Numbered from the stretch's first letter, positions 16,727-25,759 are shown. The stretch is DNA of 64,000 nt from Rathayibacter agropyri (GCF_013249015.1 NZ_JABRPL010000001.1:544318-608317); one strand, 5' to 3'. Numbers and translations: made by a program. The notes: generated from the sequence alone by a model not told the origin.

Positions 16727-19527
16727 GGTTCACGGTGAACGGCGAGCAGGTCGAGGCTGTGCCTCGGCCCGGCCAAGTCCTGCGCACGCTGCTGCGCGAT
16801 CACGAGCACTTCGAGGTCAAAAAGGGCTGCGATGCCGGCGATTGCGGCGCCTGCTCCGTCCTGGTCGATGGCACGCCGTTCCACTCCTGCCTCTACCCGG
16901 CGCATCGTGTCGAGGGCCGCGAGGTCACCACCGCCGCCGGTGTGGGCACCGGAGAGGAGCCGAGCGCGGTGCAGGAGGCGTTCGTCGATGCCGGTGCGTT
17001 CCAGTGCGGCTTCTGCACCGCAGGGATGGTCGTCACCGCCGCCGCTCTCGAGGGCGTACGGGTCGAGGACGTGCCACGGCTCATGAAGGGCAACCTCTGC
17101 CGGTGCACGGGGTACCGAACGATCCGCGAGGCGGTGACCGGGGTGTGTGCGTCCGGCGATCACGGCGCGGTTGCGGCGCCGGCGGCGAGGCTGACCCCGG
17201 TCCGGCGCACCGGTCGCCCCTCCGCCGAGCAGTCGCGGGTCGGCCGCTCGCTCGGCGCACCGGCCGGACGCCGAATCGTGCAGGGCCGTGAGCCGTTCAC
17301 CCTCGACGTCGCGGTGCCCGGCCTCCTGCATCTGAAGGTGCTTCAGAGCCCGCATGCCCACGCTCGCATCCGCTCGATCGACACCGCCGCCGCCCGCTCG
17401 CTCCCCGGGGTGGTCGCAGTGCTCACCGCGGCCGATGTGCCCGACGTCCTCTACTCCACCGCCCGGCACGAGTCACGACTCGATGACCCCGACGACACCC
17501 GGATGCTCGACACCGTGCTGCGGTTTCGCGGCCAGCGGGTTGCCGTGGTGGTCGCGGAGTCGGTGGGGCAGGCCGAGGCGGCATGCCGCGCGATTGAGGT
17601 CGACTACGAGGTACTGCCCGCGGTCTATGACCCCGAGGAGGCCCGCTCGCCCGGCGCTCCGCTCCTGCACGGCGAGAAAGACCCGATCGCCTCCCGAATC
17701 GCCCGGCCCGAGGCGAACGTGGTCGCGGAGCTGCACGGCGAGTACGGCGACGTGGCCGTGGGGCTCGCCGACGCCGACGTGGTCGTTGAGGGCCGCTACT
17801 GCACGTCCCGAGTCGCCCACACCGCGCTCGAGACGCACGGCACGATCGGCTGGCTCGAGGGCGACGAGCTGGTGCTGCGGACCTCGACGCAGGTGCCGTT
17901 CCTGGTGCGTGACGAGATCGCACGGATCTTCGACCGTGAGCCCGCGAGCGTCCGAGTGTTCACTGCGCGGGTCGGCGGAGGCTTCGGCGGCAAGCAGGAG
18001 ATCCTCACCGAGGACGTGGTCGCGCTCGCGGTCCTCGCCACCGGCCGGCCGGTACAGTTCGAGTTCACTCGGAGCGACGAGTTCACGATGGCGCCGTGCA
18101 GACATCCGATGCGGGTCGACGTGACCCTCGGTGCTCGGAGCGACGGGCGCCTGACCGCTCTCGCGGTGGACGTGCTCTCGGATACCGGCGCCTACGGCAA
18201 CCACGGGCCAGGAGTCATGTTCCACGGCACCTCGGAGTCGGTAGCCGTCTACTCCGCGCCGAACAAGCGCGTCGGCGCGCAAGCGGTGTACACGAACAAC
18301 CTGCCCTCGGGAGCGTTCCGCGGCTACGGGCTGGGCCAGGTGATCTTCGGCATCGAGTCGGCGATGGACGACCTCGCGCGCGAGCTGGGCATCGATCCGT
18401 TCGAGCTGCGGCGGATCAACGCGGTGCGTCCCGGCGAACCGCTCGTCGTGACGCACGTCGAGGGCGACGACATCGGCTTCGCCTCCTACGGGCTCGACCA
18501 GTGCATCGACCTCACCGAGGCGGCCCTCGCGAGCGGCTCCGGCTCGCCCGCCCCCACCGGGCCGGGCTGGCGGACAGGGCAGGGCATGGCGCTCGCGATG
18601 ATCGCGACGATCCCGCCGCGGGGCCACTTCTCGGAGGCGACGGTCACCGTCGATGCCGAGGGTCTGCTCACGGTCGGCGTCGGTACGGCCGAGTTCGGCA
18701 ACGGCACCACGACCGTGCACACCCAGCTCGTGGCCAGCGCCTTCGCGGCGTCCGCCGACCGGGTACGGATCCGCCACTCCGACACCAACGCCGCCCGTTA
18801 CGACACCGGCGCCTTCGGCAGTGCGGGCACGGTCGTGGCGGGCAAGGCCGTCTACGCCGCCGCGACCAGACTGCTCGCCGACCTGCGCTCGCTCGCCAAA
18901 CGCCTCACCGGACACGACGACTTCGAGCCGGATGACGAAGGGCTGATCGCCGAGGACGGAACCCGGGTCGCGTTCGCCGATCTGGTGAGGGCAGCGGGCG
19001 GGCCGGTGACGGCAACCGGTACCGAGGACGGCGCCCAGCGTTCGCTTGCGTTCAATGTGCAGGGGTTCCGCGTCGCGGTTCACGAGCCGACCGGCGAGGT
19101 GCGGATCCTTCAGTCGGTGCAGGCGGCCGATGCGGGGTTCGTGATCAACCCGGCGCAGTGCCGCGGGCAGATCGAGGGCGGGGTCGCGCAGGCGATCGGC
19201 ACGGCCCTTTACGAGGAGGTGATCCTCGACGGCGAGGGGACGGTCACCACGGCAATCCTGCGGAACTACCACATCCCGCAGATGGCGGACGTGCCGGACA
19301 CCGAGGTGTACTTCGCGGAGACGTCGGACGAGCTCGGCCCGTTCGGCGCGAAGTCGATGAGCGAGGCCCCCTACAATCCCGTGGCGCCGGCGTTGGCCAA
19401 CGCGGTCCGCGACGCGGTCGGCGTGCGTCCGCACGAGCTTCCGCTCTCCCGCGATCGCGTCTGGCGGCTCCTGCACCCCCGCGCCGCCCCGGTCACGACC
19501 GTCACCGCCGAGGCTCCCCCGGGCTGA
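16723..19527 (+). CDS. Fused 2Fe-2S / molybdopterin-binding subunit of a xanthine dehydrogenase-like enzyme
   Basis: 934 residues joining two subunits that are separate in many bacteria. Residues 1-155 are the iron-sulfur part, with Cys36, 41, 44, 56 for the plant-type cluster and Cys95, 98, 126, 128 (CGFC, CRCTGY) for the second. A linker leads to the a/b hammerhead and Mo domains (from about 180), with VGGGFGGKQE near 417-424, SGAFRGYGLGQ and the catalytic Glu881 in GAKSMSEAPYNPV. It would hydroxylate hypoxanthine/xanthine to urate; uricase lies downstream. The FRGYG/KSMSE motifs differ somewhat from classical XDH, so another purine or N-heterocycle is possible. Confidence 0.85.
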   Translation: MRFTVNGEQVEAVPRPGQVLRTLLRDHEHFEVKKGCDAGDCGACSVLVDGTPFHSCLYPAHRVEGREVTTAAGVGTGEEPSAVQEAFVDAGAFQCGFCTAGMVVTAAALEGVRVEDVPRLMKGNLCRCTGYRTIREAVTGVCASGDHGAVAAPAARLTPVRRTGRPSAEQSRVGRSLGAPAGRRIVQGREPFTLDVAVPGLLHLKVLQSPHAHARIRSIDTAAARSLPGVVAVLTAADVPDVLYSTARHESRLDDPDDTRMLDTVLRFRGQRVAVVVAESVGQAEAACRAIEVDYEVLPAVYDPEEARSPGAPLLHGEKDPIASRIARPEANVVAELHGEYGDVAVGLADADVVVEGRYCTSRVAHTALETHGTIGWLEGDELVLRTSTQVPFLVRDEIARIFDREPASVRVFTARVGGGFGGKQEILTEDVVALAVLATGRPVQFEFTRSDEFTMAPCRHPMRVDVTLGARSDGRLTALAVDVLSDTGAYGNHGPGVMFHGTSESVAVYSAPNKRVGAQAVYTNNLPSGAFRGYGLGQVIFGIESAMDDLARELGIDPFELRRINAVRPGEPLVVTHVEGDDIGFASYGLDQCIDLTEAALASGSGSPAPTGPGWRTGQGMALAMIATIPPRGHFSEATVTVDAEGLLTVGVGTAEFGNGTTTVHTQLVASAFAASADRVRIRHSDTNAARYDTGAFGSAGTVVAGKAVYAAATRLLADLRSLAKRLTGHDDFEPDDEGLIAEDGTRVAFADLVRAAGGPVTATGTEDGAQRSLAFNVQGFRVAVHEPTGEVRILQSVQAADAGFVINPAQCRGQIEGGVAQAIGTALYEEVILDGEGTVTTAILRNYHIPQMADVPDTEVYFAETSDELGPFGAKSMSEAPYNPVAPALANAVRDAVGVRPHELPLSRDRVWRLLHPRAAPVTTVTAEAPPG

Positions 19528-19640
19528 CCGCGTGGTCCCGCCGGTCGAGAAGCGGATGCACTGCCGTGTCCGCGGAGTAGGTGTCGCTCACGTCAGAGTC
19601 GCGACCCAGGTTCCGCGCCCGCTATCGGCAGGGGGGCGTC

Positions 19641-19813
19641 CGATGTGCAGGAGGTGCGATCGACTCCGCGTTCGATGTGCAGGGGATTTATGCGGCGATG
19701 GCCGTCTTCTCGTGGGGTGACCCAGGGATTCCTGCGGCGGAGGAGCGGGATGTCCTGCACATCGCACCGAGGCATCCTGCAGATCGCACGCGGCCCTGCA
19801 GATCGCACGCGGG
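19641..19813. repeat. Cluster of repeated TGCAGG words between convergent xdh and xdhC
   Basis: The 286-base spacer between the two convergent stops holds five copies of one motif: CGATGTGCAGG at 19641 and 19673 on the plus strand, and its reverse CCTGCACATCGCA (19754) and CCTGCAGATCGCACGCGG (19776 and 19796) on the minus strand. The core matches the perfect arms at 24744-24828. It can fold into several alternative stems. Probably a repetitive extragenic palindrome cluster that may end transcription from both sides. No gene is seen here. Confidence 0.6.
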
Positions 19814-20908
19814 TCAGCGCGCCGCGTGGATCGGACCCGAGCGCCCCGCAAGCGGCTCTCCCGACGTCCCCGTTCGCGCCGCCAGCACCTCCGCGAGGAT
19901 CGACACCGCCGTCTCCTCGGGCGTCGACGCACCAATGTCCAGGCCGATCGGCGAGTGCAGGCGGGCGAGCGCCTCCGCCGGCACCCCCGCCGCACGCAGC
20001 AACCCCAGCCGCCGGTCGTGCGTGCGCCGCGAGCCCATCGCGCCGATGTAGGCGACCGGGAGGGATAGCGCCGTCTCGAGCAGCGGCACGTCGAACTTCT
20101 CGTCATGGGTCAGCACCGCAATCACCGTCCGCGCGTCGACCGGAGTCTGCGCGAGATAGTCGGCGGGCCACTCCACGACGACCTCGTCCGCCCCCGGGAA
20201 GCGCTCGGCCGTCGCAAACACCGGACGCGCGTCGCAGACCGTAACCCGGTAGCCGAGCAGCGCCCCGGCCGAGCAGAGCGCTGCGGAGAAGTCGACGGCG
20301 CCGAAGATCAGAAGCCTCGGCTTCTCGGCGTGCACGACGAAGGCGACCTCCAACTCCACTCCCTGACACGCGATGGCGACCGTCGCCGACCGGCCCGAGA
20401 CGAGCCTCGCCTCCCGCTCGGCCTGGATCCGCCGCACCGTGCCGCCGTCGAGTTGCGGTCCCACGACGTCCTGCTCCCGAGTCGCACCCGTGAGCACGAG
20501 GCCCACCAGCGCCTCGGGGCCGCTAACGACGAGTGCGAGCGCGGCGCTGTGCCCGGCCCGCGCTGCGCGCAGCTCGGCCAGCACGGCGGTCGAGCCGGAG
20601 TCGACGATCTGGCTGAAGACGCGCAGCTGCCCGCCGCAGGAGAGACCGGCGGCGAAGGCGGCCTCGTCGTCGAAGCCGAAGTGCTCCGCTGCGCTGCCCG
20701 AGCCGCCGAGGACCGCCTGGGCCAGCGCATACGCCTCCGCCTCCACGCAGCCGCCAGAGATGGAGCCGATCGCCCGACCCTCCGTGTCGACCGCCATCGA
20801 GGAGCCGAGTGCGCGCGGAGCCGAGCCGAGCACGTGGGTCACGGTGACCACGCCGACACTCCGGCCCGCCTCGACGCACTCGAGCAGGGCGGCGGCGAGT
20901 TCGAGCAC
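19814..20908 (-). CDS. xdhC: XdhC-family molybdoenzyme maturation factor
   Basis: 364 residues. XdhC/CoxI proteins bind sulfurated Mo cofactor and deliver it to xanthine dehydrogenase. N-terminal motifs: LGSAPRALGSSMAV, GSISGGCVEAE and GLSCGGQLRVF. C-terminal Rossmann part: LLIFGAVDFSAALCSAG, AVLTHDEKFDVPLLETAL and YIGAMGSRRTHDRR. I use the GTG at 20908 because GAGGAGG lies six bases before it and VLELAAALLECVEAGR matches family starts; the frame opens 25 codons further upstream. It converges on the xdh genes it should serve. Confidence 0.9.
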   Translation of the reverse strand: MLELAAALLECVEAGRSVGVVTVTHVLGSAPRALGSSMAVDTEGRAIGSISGGCVEAEAYALAQAVLGGSGSAAEHFGFDDEAAFAAGLSCGGQLRVFSQIVDSGSTAVLAELRAARAGHSAALALVVSGPEALVGLVLTGATREQDVVGPQLDGGTVRRIQAEREARLVSGRSATVAIACQGVELEVAFVVHAEKPRLLIFGAVDFSAALCSAGALLGYRVTVCDARPVFATAERFPGADEVVVEWPADYLAQTPVDARTVIAVLTHDEKFDVPLLETALSLPVAYIGAMGSRRTHDRRLGLLRAAGVPAEALARLHSPIGLDIGASTPEETAVSILAEVLAARTGTSGEPLAGRSGPIHAAR

Positions 20909-21014
20909 GGCGGCCTCCTCGAATCGGGGGAGGCTCCGGGGCCTCAGGACCGGCGACGCCCCGCAGCCGAAGCGCGCACACACGCAGGAAACATCCCGAG
21001 TATATGGTCAAGCC

Positions 21015-22364
21015 ATGCCTGACGACGCTCCCTTCCTCGACCTGGTGATCCGCTCCTCCGCCGTGCTCACCGAGAACGGCCGGCGCCCGGCGAGCGTGGC
21101 GATCGCCGAGGGCTTGATCGTTGCGGTCGGCGAGGTCGACGCTCCGTGGCGCACGTCCGAGGAGATCGTGCTTCCCGAGGGTCAGGTGCTGATACCGGGC
21201 ATCGTCGACACGCACGTGCACGTCAACGAGCCGGGTCGCACGGAGTGGGAGGGCTTCGCCTCCGCCACGCGCGCCGCTGCGGCCGGAGGCGTCACCACGA
21301 TCATCGACATGCCGCTGAACTCGATCCCACCGACCACGACGGTGGCTGGCCTCGACGCCAAGCGCGCGGCCGCGGCCCCGCAGGCACGGGTCGACGTGGG
21401 CTTTTGGGGCGGAGCGATCCCGGAGAACCTCGGCACCCTTCGCGAGCTGCACGACGCGGGTGTTTTCGGCTTCAAGTGCTTCCTTTCGCCGAGCGGAGTG
21501 GACGAGTTCCCGCCCCTGACCCGGGAGCAACTGGTCGAGGCGATGCGCGAGATCGCTGCCTTCGACGGCCTGCTGATCGTGCACGCGGAGGACCCGGCTG
21601 AGTTGGAGGCCAGTGCGAACGAGCCGGGAGCCTCCTACGGCGCCTTCGTCACGTCCCGGCCGCCGGTCTCCGAGAACCTCGCGATCCTGCACGTGATCGA
21701 GTCGGTTCGCGAAACCGGTTGCCGCGCGCACATCCTGCACCTCTCCTCCGCCGAGGCCCTGCCGCTGCTGCGCGAGGCGAAGGCGGAGGGACTACCGATC
21801 ACCGCGGAGACGTGCCCGCACTACCTGACGTTCGATGCGGGTTCGATCCCCGACGGCGGCACGCAGTACAAGTGCTGCCCGCCCATCCGGGACGAGCGCA
21901 ACCGCGAGCTGCTGTGGAAGGGCCTGCTCGACGGCACGATCGACATCATCGCCTCTGACCACTCCCCCGCGACCGCTGAACTCAAGCTGACCGGCGACTT
22001 TGGCGGAGCATGGGGCGGCATCTCAGGGCTTGAACTGAGCTTCCGCGCGGTGTGGACGGGTGCGCGCGAGCGGGGCATCCCCCTCGAGCAGGTGGTGGTG
22101 TGGATGTCGACCGCTACCGCCGCGTTCGCCGGGCTTGGGCAGAAGGGCCTGCTGCATGCGGGCTCCGACGCCGATCTCGTGGCGTTCGATCCGGAGGCGC
22201 AGTGGCGCGTCGACGCCAAAGCCCTGTCCCACAAAAATCCGGTCTCGGCCTACGAGGGCCGCGTCCTCCGCGGCGCCATCGCCGCCACCTGGGTCGGCGG
22301 CACCCTCGTCACCCCGACTTCGGCCCCCACGAGCTTCCCCGCCCGCCTCCTCCCCCGCCCATAA
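21015..22364 (+). CDS. allB: Allantoinase
   Basis: 449-residue cyclic amidohydrolase opening allantoin to allantoate. Metal ligands: HVHVNEPGRTEWEG (His-x-His), the carboxylated Lys in FGFKCFLSPSG, His in LIVHAEDPAE and HILHLSSAEAL, and Asp in IIASDHSPAT. NEPGRTEWEGF is diagnostic for allantoinase rather than dihydropyrimidinase. ATG 21015 is preceded by a TATATG hexamer (21001-21006) with no Shine-Dalgarno, so leaderless translation is likely. Divergent from xdhC; uricase and guanine deaminase follow on the same strand. Confidence 0.95.
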   Translation: MPDDAPFLDLVIRSSAVLTENGRRPASVAIAEGLIVAVGEVDAPWRTSEEIVLPEGQVLIPGIVDTHVHVNEPGRTEWEGFASATRAAAAGGVTTIIDMPLNSIPPTTTVAGLDAKRAAAAPQARVDVGFWGGAIPENLGTLRELHDAGVFGFKCFLSPSGVDEFPPLTREQLVEAMREIAAFDGLLIVHAEDPAELEASANEPGASYGAFVTSRPPVSENLAILHVIESVRETGCRAHILHLSSAEALPLLREAKAEGLPITAETCPHYLTFDAGSIPDGGTQYKCCPPIRDERNRELLWKGLLDGTIDIIASDHSPATAELKLTGDFGGAWGGISGLELSFRAVWTGARERGIPLEQVVVWMSTATAAFAGLGQKGLLHAGSDADLVAFDPEAQWRVDAKALSHKNPVSAYEGRVLRGAIAATWVGGTLVTPTSAPTSFPARLLPRP

Positions 22365-22427
22365 CCCGCGGGGCGGCGGGGGAAAGCCAGGAGACTCGGG
22401 AGCGACCACCAGATGACAGGAGCGGAC

Positions 22428-23348
22428 ATGGCGATCATCCTCGGAGACCACCAGTACGGGAAGGCCGAGAACCGCATCGTGCGGATCTATCGCGATACGC
22501 CGCGGCACGAGATCCACGACGTGACCGTCTCGACCGCGCTTCGCGGCGACTTCGAAGCGGCGCACCGTGAAGGCGACCAGTCCACGGTGCTGCCGACCGA
22601 CACGCAGAAGCAGACTGCATACTCCTTCGCCAAGGAGAAGAGCCTGCGCTCGATCGAGCCGTACGGCCTCGAACTCGCCCGGCACTTCGTCGACGGCTAT
22701 GCACCCGTGAGTGGCGCGCGGATTGAGATCGAGGAGTTCGCCTGGGAGCGCGTGCTGGTCGACGGTCAGGAGCACGACCACACGTGGATGCGCACGGGCC
22801 GGGAGACACGGATCGCGTCGATCACCGTCGAGGGCCGCGGTGACGAGCGGCAGGTCTGGATCACCGGCGGCTTCAAGGACCTCACGATCCTCAAGTCCAC
22901 CGGCTCCGAGTTTCACGGCTTTCTCACCGACCCGTACACGGTCCTCCAACCCACGAACGACCGCGTGATGGCCACCTCCCTGGTCGCGAAGTGGCGTTTC
23001 GCACTGACGGAGGAGGACATCGCCGCAATGGACTGGGAGGCCGTCTACGCGGGGGTGAAGACGCTGATGGTGAGCCGCTTCGCGACCGTGCACTCGCTCG
23101 CGTTGCAGCAAACGCTGTTCGAGATGGGGAAGGCGGTGCTGGAGGAGTTCCCACAGATCGTCGAGATCCGTCTCTCCGCGCCCAACAAGCACCACTTCCT
23201 CTACGACCTGGCGCCGTTCGGCGTCGAGAACGACAACGAGGTCTTCCACGCCGACGACCGTCCCTACGGGCTGATCCAGGCGAGCATCACCCGCGACGAC
23301 GCGCCGCCCGCCGGATCGGCCTGGTCCACCTACACGGGTCTGGTGTGA
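22428..23348 (+). CDS. uox: Urate oxidase (uricase)
   Basis: About 306 residues; cofactor-free oxidation of urate to 5-hydroxyisourate. Family marks: MAIILGDHQYGKAENRIVR with the conserved Lys, VLPTDTQKQTAY with the catalytic Thr/Lys region, TGGFKDLTILKSTGSEFHGF, the urate-binding segment LQQTLFEMGKAVLEEFPQI and SAPNKHHFLYDL. The ATG at 22428 has AGGAG seven bases before it and is preferred over ATG 22413. It overlaps guanine deaminase (GTGA). HIU hydrolase and OHCU decarboxylase, which process its product, are encoded convergently just downstream. Confidence 0.96.
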   Translation: MAIILGDHQYGKAENRIVRIYRDTPRHEIHDVTVSTALRGDFEAAHREGDQSTVLPTDTQKQTAYSFAKEKSLRSIEPYGLELARHFVDGYAPVSGARIEIEEFAWERVLVDGQEHDHTWMRTGRETRIASITVEGRGDERQVWITGGFKDLTILKSTGSEFHGFLTDPYTVLQPTNDRVMATSLVAKWRFALTEEDIAAMDWEAVYAGVKTLMVSRFATVHSLALQQTLFEMGKAVLEEFPQIVEIRLSAPNKHHFLYDLAPFGVENDNEVFHADDRPYGLIQASITRDDAPPAGSAWSTYTGLV

Positions 23349-24736
23349 GCCGGGGCGTCCACCGCGGTCACGTCCTGCACATCGCGGGGCGGGCCGCGCT
23401 GGCGACAGCGGAGGCGTCGCTCGTCTCGATCCCGGACGGCGCGCTCGTCGTCGATGACTCCGGCACCATCGCCTGGGTCGGACCGTACCGCGAGCTACCG
23501 CGCAACTACGCGTCCTGGCCGGTAACAGGTGACGCCTCCGCGTTCCTCCTGCCCGGCTTCGTTGACACGCACGTGCACTTCCCGCAGACGTTCTCGACCG
23601 ACGGCTTCGGCGGCGGTCAGCTGCTCGAGTGGCTCGACCGGACGGTGTTCCCGGCGGAGGCGCGCCTCGCCGACCCGGACTTCGCGGATGTGGTCGCGCG
23701 CGCCTTCACCCGGCGGCGCGTCCAGGCCGGTACGACGACAGCGCTGGTGTTCGGTTCGGCGTTCCCCGCTGCTCAGGATTCTCTCTTCGAGCGCACCCGT
23801 GAGGCGGGCCTGCGGATCGTCTCGGGCCGAGGCATCCAGACCGTCGGACCCGGCTCCGCAGCCCCGCTGATCACGTCGGAGCAGGAGGCGCTCGCTCTCA
23901 CCGCCGACGAGATCGCGCGCTGGCACGGCACGAACCCGCTCCTCCACGTCGCGATCGTCCCACGGTTCTCGCTGTCCGTGACTCCGACGACCCTCGCCGC
24001 TCTCGGCGACCTCTACGACGACGTCCGTGCCAGCGGCGTCTACGTGCACAGCCACCTGAACGAGAACGACCGCCCCGGCGACGGCGAGATCGCGGCGGTG
24101 CTCGGCTCCTACGGCACCCGCAGCTACCTGGACACCTATGACGGCCTGTTCCTCCCGGGCTCCGTACGCGGCGGGTCGTCGCTGCTCGGGCCGCGTACCA
24201 TCCTCGCCCACGCCGTGCACTGCCAGGATGCGGAACTGCACAGGATGGCCGAGACCGGTACGTCGATCGCGCACTGCCCTACCTCGCAGCAATTCCTCGG
24301 CTCTGGCACGATGCCCTGGCGCCGGACCGCTGCGTCCGGAGTGACGATCGCGCTCGGCAGCGACATCGGCGCGGGCGACGAGTGGCTGCTCCCGCGCGTG
24401 GCGAACGACGCGTTTAAAGTGCATCTGTCGGAGCCGGGCGACGCCGCGGTGGCGCTGCACCCGGCCGAGTTGCTGTTCACCGCGACCCTCGCGGGGGCGC
24501 GGGCGCTTGATCAGGAGGAGCGCTTCGGCAACTTCGACGTCGGAAAGGACGCCGATTTCCTCCGCATCGAGCCGGACCGGTGGGAGCCGCTCGCCGCTGT
24601 CCTGGCGCACGGCATTCGGGCGGACGACGAGGCGGAGGCGACGGCGCAGGTGCTCTTCGCGCTGCTGATGACACTGCGCGAGCCGGCGATCGCGGCGGTG
24701 CATGTGCGGGGGCGGCCGGTGGGAGCTCCGGAGTAG
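23345..24736 (+). CDS. guaD: Guanine deaminase (amidohydrolase family)
   Basis: 463 residues, GTG start overlapping the uricase stop. It converts guanine to xanthine for the dehydrogenase upstream. Zinc-site motifs: LPGFVDTHVHFPQTF, VHSHLNEND, ILAHAVHC and LGSDIGAGDEWLL, plus the guanine-deaminase feature THVHFPQ. C-terminal beta part ends KDADFLRIEPDRWEPL. Together with the Mo enzyme and uricase it makes a guanine-to-HIU route in one stretch. A 20-bp inverted repeat follows its stop. Confidence 0.92.
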   Translation: MSRGVHRGHVLHIAGRAALATAEASLVSIPDGALVVDDSGTIAWVGPYRELPRNYASWPVTGDASAFLLPGFVDTHVHFPQTFSTDGFGGGQLLEWLDRTVFPAEARLADPDFADVVARAFTRRRVQAGTTTALVFGSAFPAAQDSLFERTREAGLRIVSGRGIQTVGPGSAAPLITSEQEALALTADEIARWHGTNPLLHVAIVPRFSLSVTPTTLAALGDLYDDVRASGVYVHSHLNENDRPGDGEIAAVLGSYGTRSYLDTYDGLFLPGSVRGGSSLLGPRTILAHAVHCQDAELHRMAETGTSIAHCPTSQQFLGSGTMPWRRTAASGVTIALGSDIGAGDEWLLPRVANDAFKVHLSEPGDAAVALHPAELLFTATLAGARALDQEERFGNFDVGKDADFLRIEPDRWEPLAAVLAHGIRADDEAEATAQVLFALLMTLREPAIAAVHVRGRPVGAPE

Positions 24737-24743
24737 CGCGGGC

Positions 24744-24828
24744 GTGCGATTTGCAGGGGATCCTGCGCCGAGAGCGCTCTCCTCCGCACTCGCCGCGACG
24801 GGACGGCCGGATCCCCTGCAAATCGCAC
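24744..24828. repeat. Perfect 20-bp inverted repeat between convergent guaD and uraH
   Basis: GTGCGATTTGCAGGGGATCC (24744-24763) and its exact reverse complement (24809-24828) flank a 45-base centre. The pair fills most of the space between the convergent guaD and uraH stops. The core GCGAT-TGCAGGGGAT is shared with the words at 19641-19813, so this is a repeated element and not a single terminator. A bidirectional termination role is likely. There is no open frame between the arms, so it is not an insertion sequence. Confidence 0.75.
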
Positions 24829-24845
24829 CCACTCCTGGAGCAGCG

Positions 24846-25193
24846 TCAGCTCCCCCGGTAGGTCGAGTAGGCGAACGGGCTGAGCAGGAGCGGGATGTGA
24901 AGGTGCGCCGACCTCCCGTCGACGCGGAACACCACGGCGACCTCGGGGTAGAACGACTCCGTACCCGCCGCCGCGAACCAGGCGCCCGTGTCGAAGACGA
25001 CCCGGTAGACGCCGGCGCTCAGCCACTCCGGCCCGAAGGCGCTCACCCGGCCGTCCGCGTCGGTGCGCGCCTCGGCGAGCCGCTCCCAGTCGGACCCGGC
25101 TCGCGACTCGAGCGACACCGGCACGTCCTGCGCCGGCCGGCCGCGCACAGCGTCAAGCACGTGGGTACTCACGTAGCTGGCGGACCCGGTCAT
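24846..25193 (-). CDS. uraH: 5-Hydroxyisourate hydrolase
   Basis: 115-residue transthyretin-like protein that hydrolyses HIU to OHCU. Diagnostic features: STHVLDAVRGRPA with catalytic His, the central Arg region, and the C-terminal tetrapeptide YRGS that separates hydrolases from true transthyretins. ATG 25193 overlaps the uraD TGA, so the two consecutive enzymes are coupled. Confidence 0.96.
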   Translation of the reverse strand: MTGSASYVSTHVLDAVRGRPAQDVPVSLESRAGSDWERLAEARTDADGRVSAFGPEWLSAGVYRVVFDTGAWFAAAGTESFYPEVAVVFRVDGRSAHLHIPLLLSPFAYSTYRGS

Positions 25194-25714
25194 CGCGCCG
25201 GCTCCGCCTCGACGACGAGCCTGTCGGCGAGCCCCCGCACACGCAGAACAGCGATCTCGCGCAGCTGCTCGGCGACGATCCGCTCCTCTGTCGCGGCATC
25301 GAGTTCGAGCCGCCGCTCCAGCTCCGCCACGATCGCGGCGCGGTCACGACCGGCCGCGCGGATCAGGAACACTCGCCCGAAGCGCTCCTCGTAGGCGCGG
25401 TTGCCGACCAGTAGCCGGTCAGTCAGCGCTTCGTCGGTTGCCAGACTCGCCGCCTGCTCCGACGCCGAAAACGCGGAGGAGCGGCCCGCGCCCCCGTGCC
25501 GCTGCCCGATCCGCGGGTGGTCGGCCAGCGCTGCCTCCACCTCGTCGGCGCTGAGCGTGCGCGCGACGCGGTCGGCCGCCTCGGCGAGGGCGTCGACGGA
25601 GGCGTAGGGCGCGCCAGCGGCCAGTTCGTCAGCCCAGCGCGGGACGGCCAGGCAGGCGAGCAGCGCGTCACGCGGAGTCTCGTCTGGAGCATCGGGGGTG
25701 GTGCGGGCAGTCAT
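25190..25714 (-). CDS. uraD: OHCU decarboxylase
   Basis: 174 residues; decarboxylates 2-oxo-4-hydroxy-4-carboxy-5-ureidoimidazoline to (S)-allantoin. The family signature HPRIGQRHGG holds the catalytic His, followed by SSAFSASEQAA, AYEERFGRVFLIRAAGR and ERRLELDAATEERI. ATG 25714 is preceded by GAAGGAG. It starts divergently from the MocA-like gene with a 45-base spacer and is followed by uraH with a four-base overlap. Confidence 0.95.
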   Translation of the reverse strand: MTARTTPDAPDETPRDALLACLAVPRWADELAAGAPYASVDALAEAADRVARTLSADEVEAALADHPRIGQRHGGAGRSSAFSASEQAASLATDEALTDRLLVGNRAYEERFGRVFLIRAAGRDRAAIVAELERRLELDAATEERIVAEQLREIAVLRVRGLADRLVVEAEPAR

Positions 25715-25759
25715 GCAATCTCCTTCGTCGGGCGGGTCGGGCTAGGGCACGATGATCGA

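Noticed and set aside
17473..19476. 667-codon open frame opposite the FeS-Mo subunit gene
   Set aside because: Shadow caused by high third-position GC; the plus-strand frame has the cluster ligands and Mo motifs.
23371..23388. Another copy of the CCTGCACATCGC repeat word
   Set aside because: It lies in the guaD coding sequence (VLHIAG) and is explained by codons.
24744..24828. Insertion sequence ends
   Set aside because: Only 45 bases lie between the arms, with no transposase and no flanking target duplication seen.
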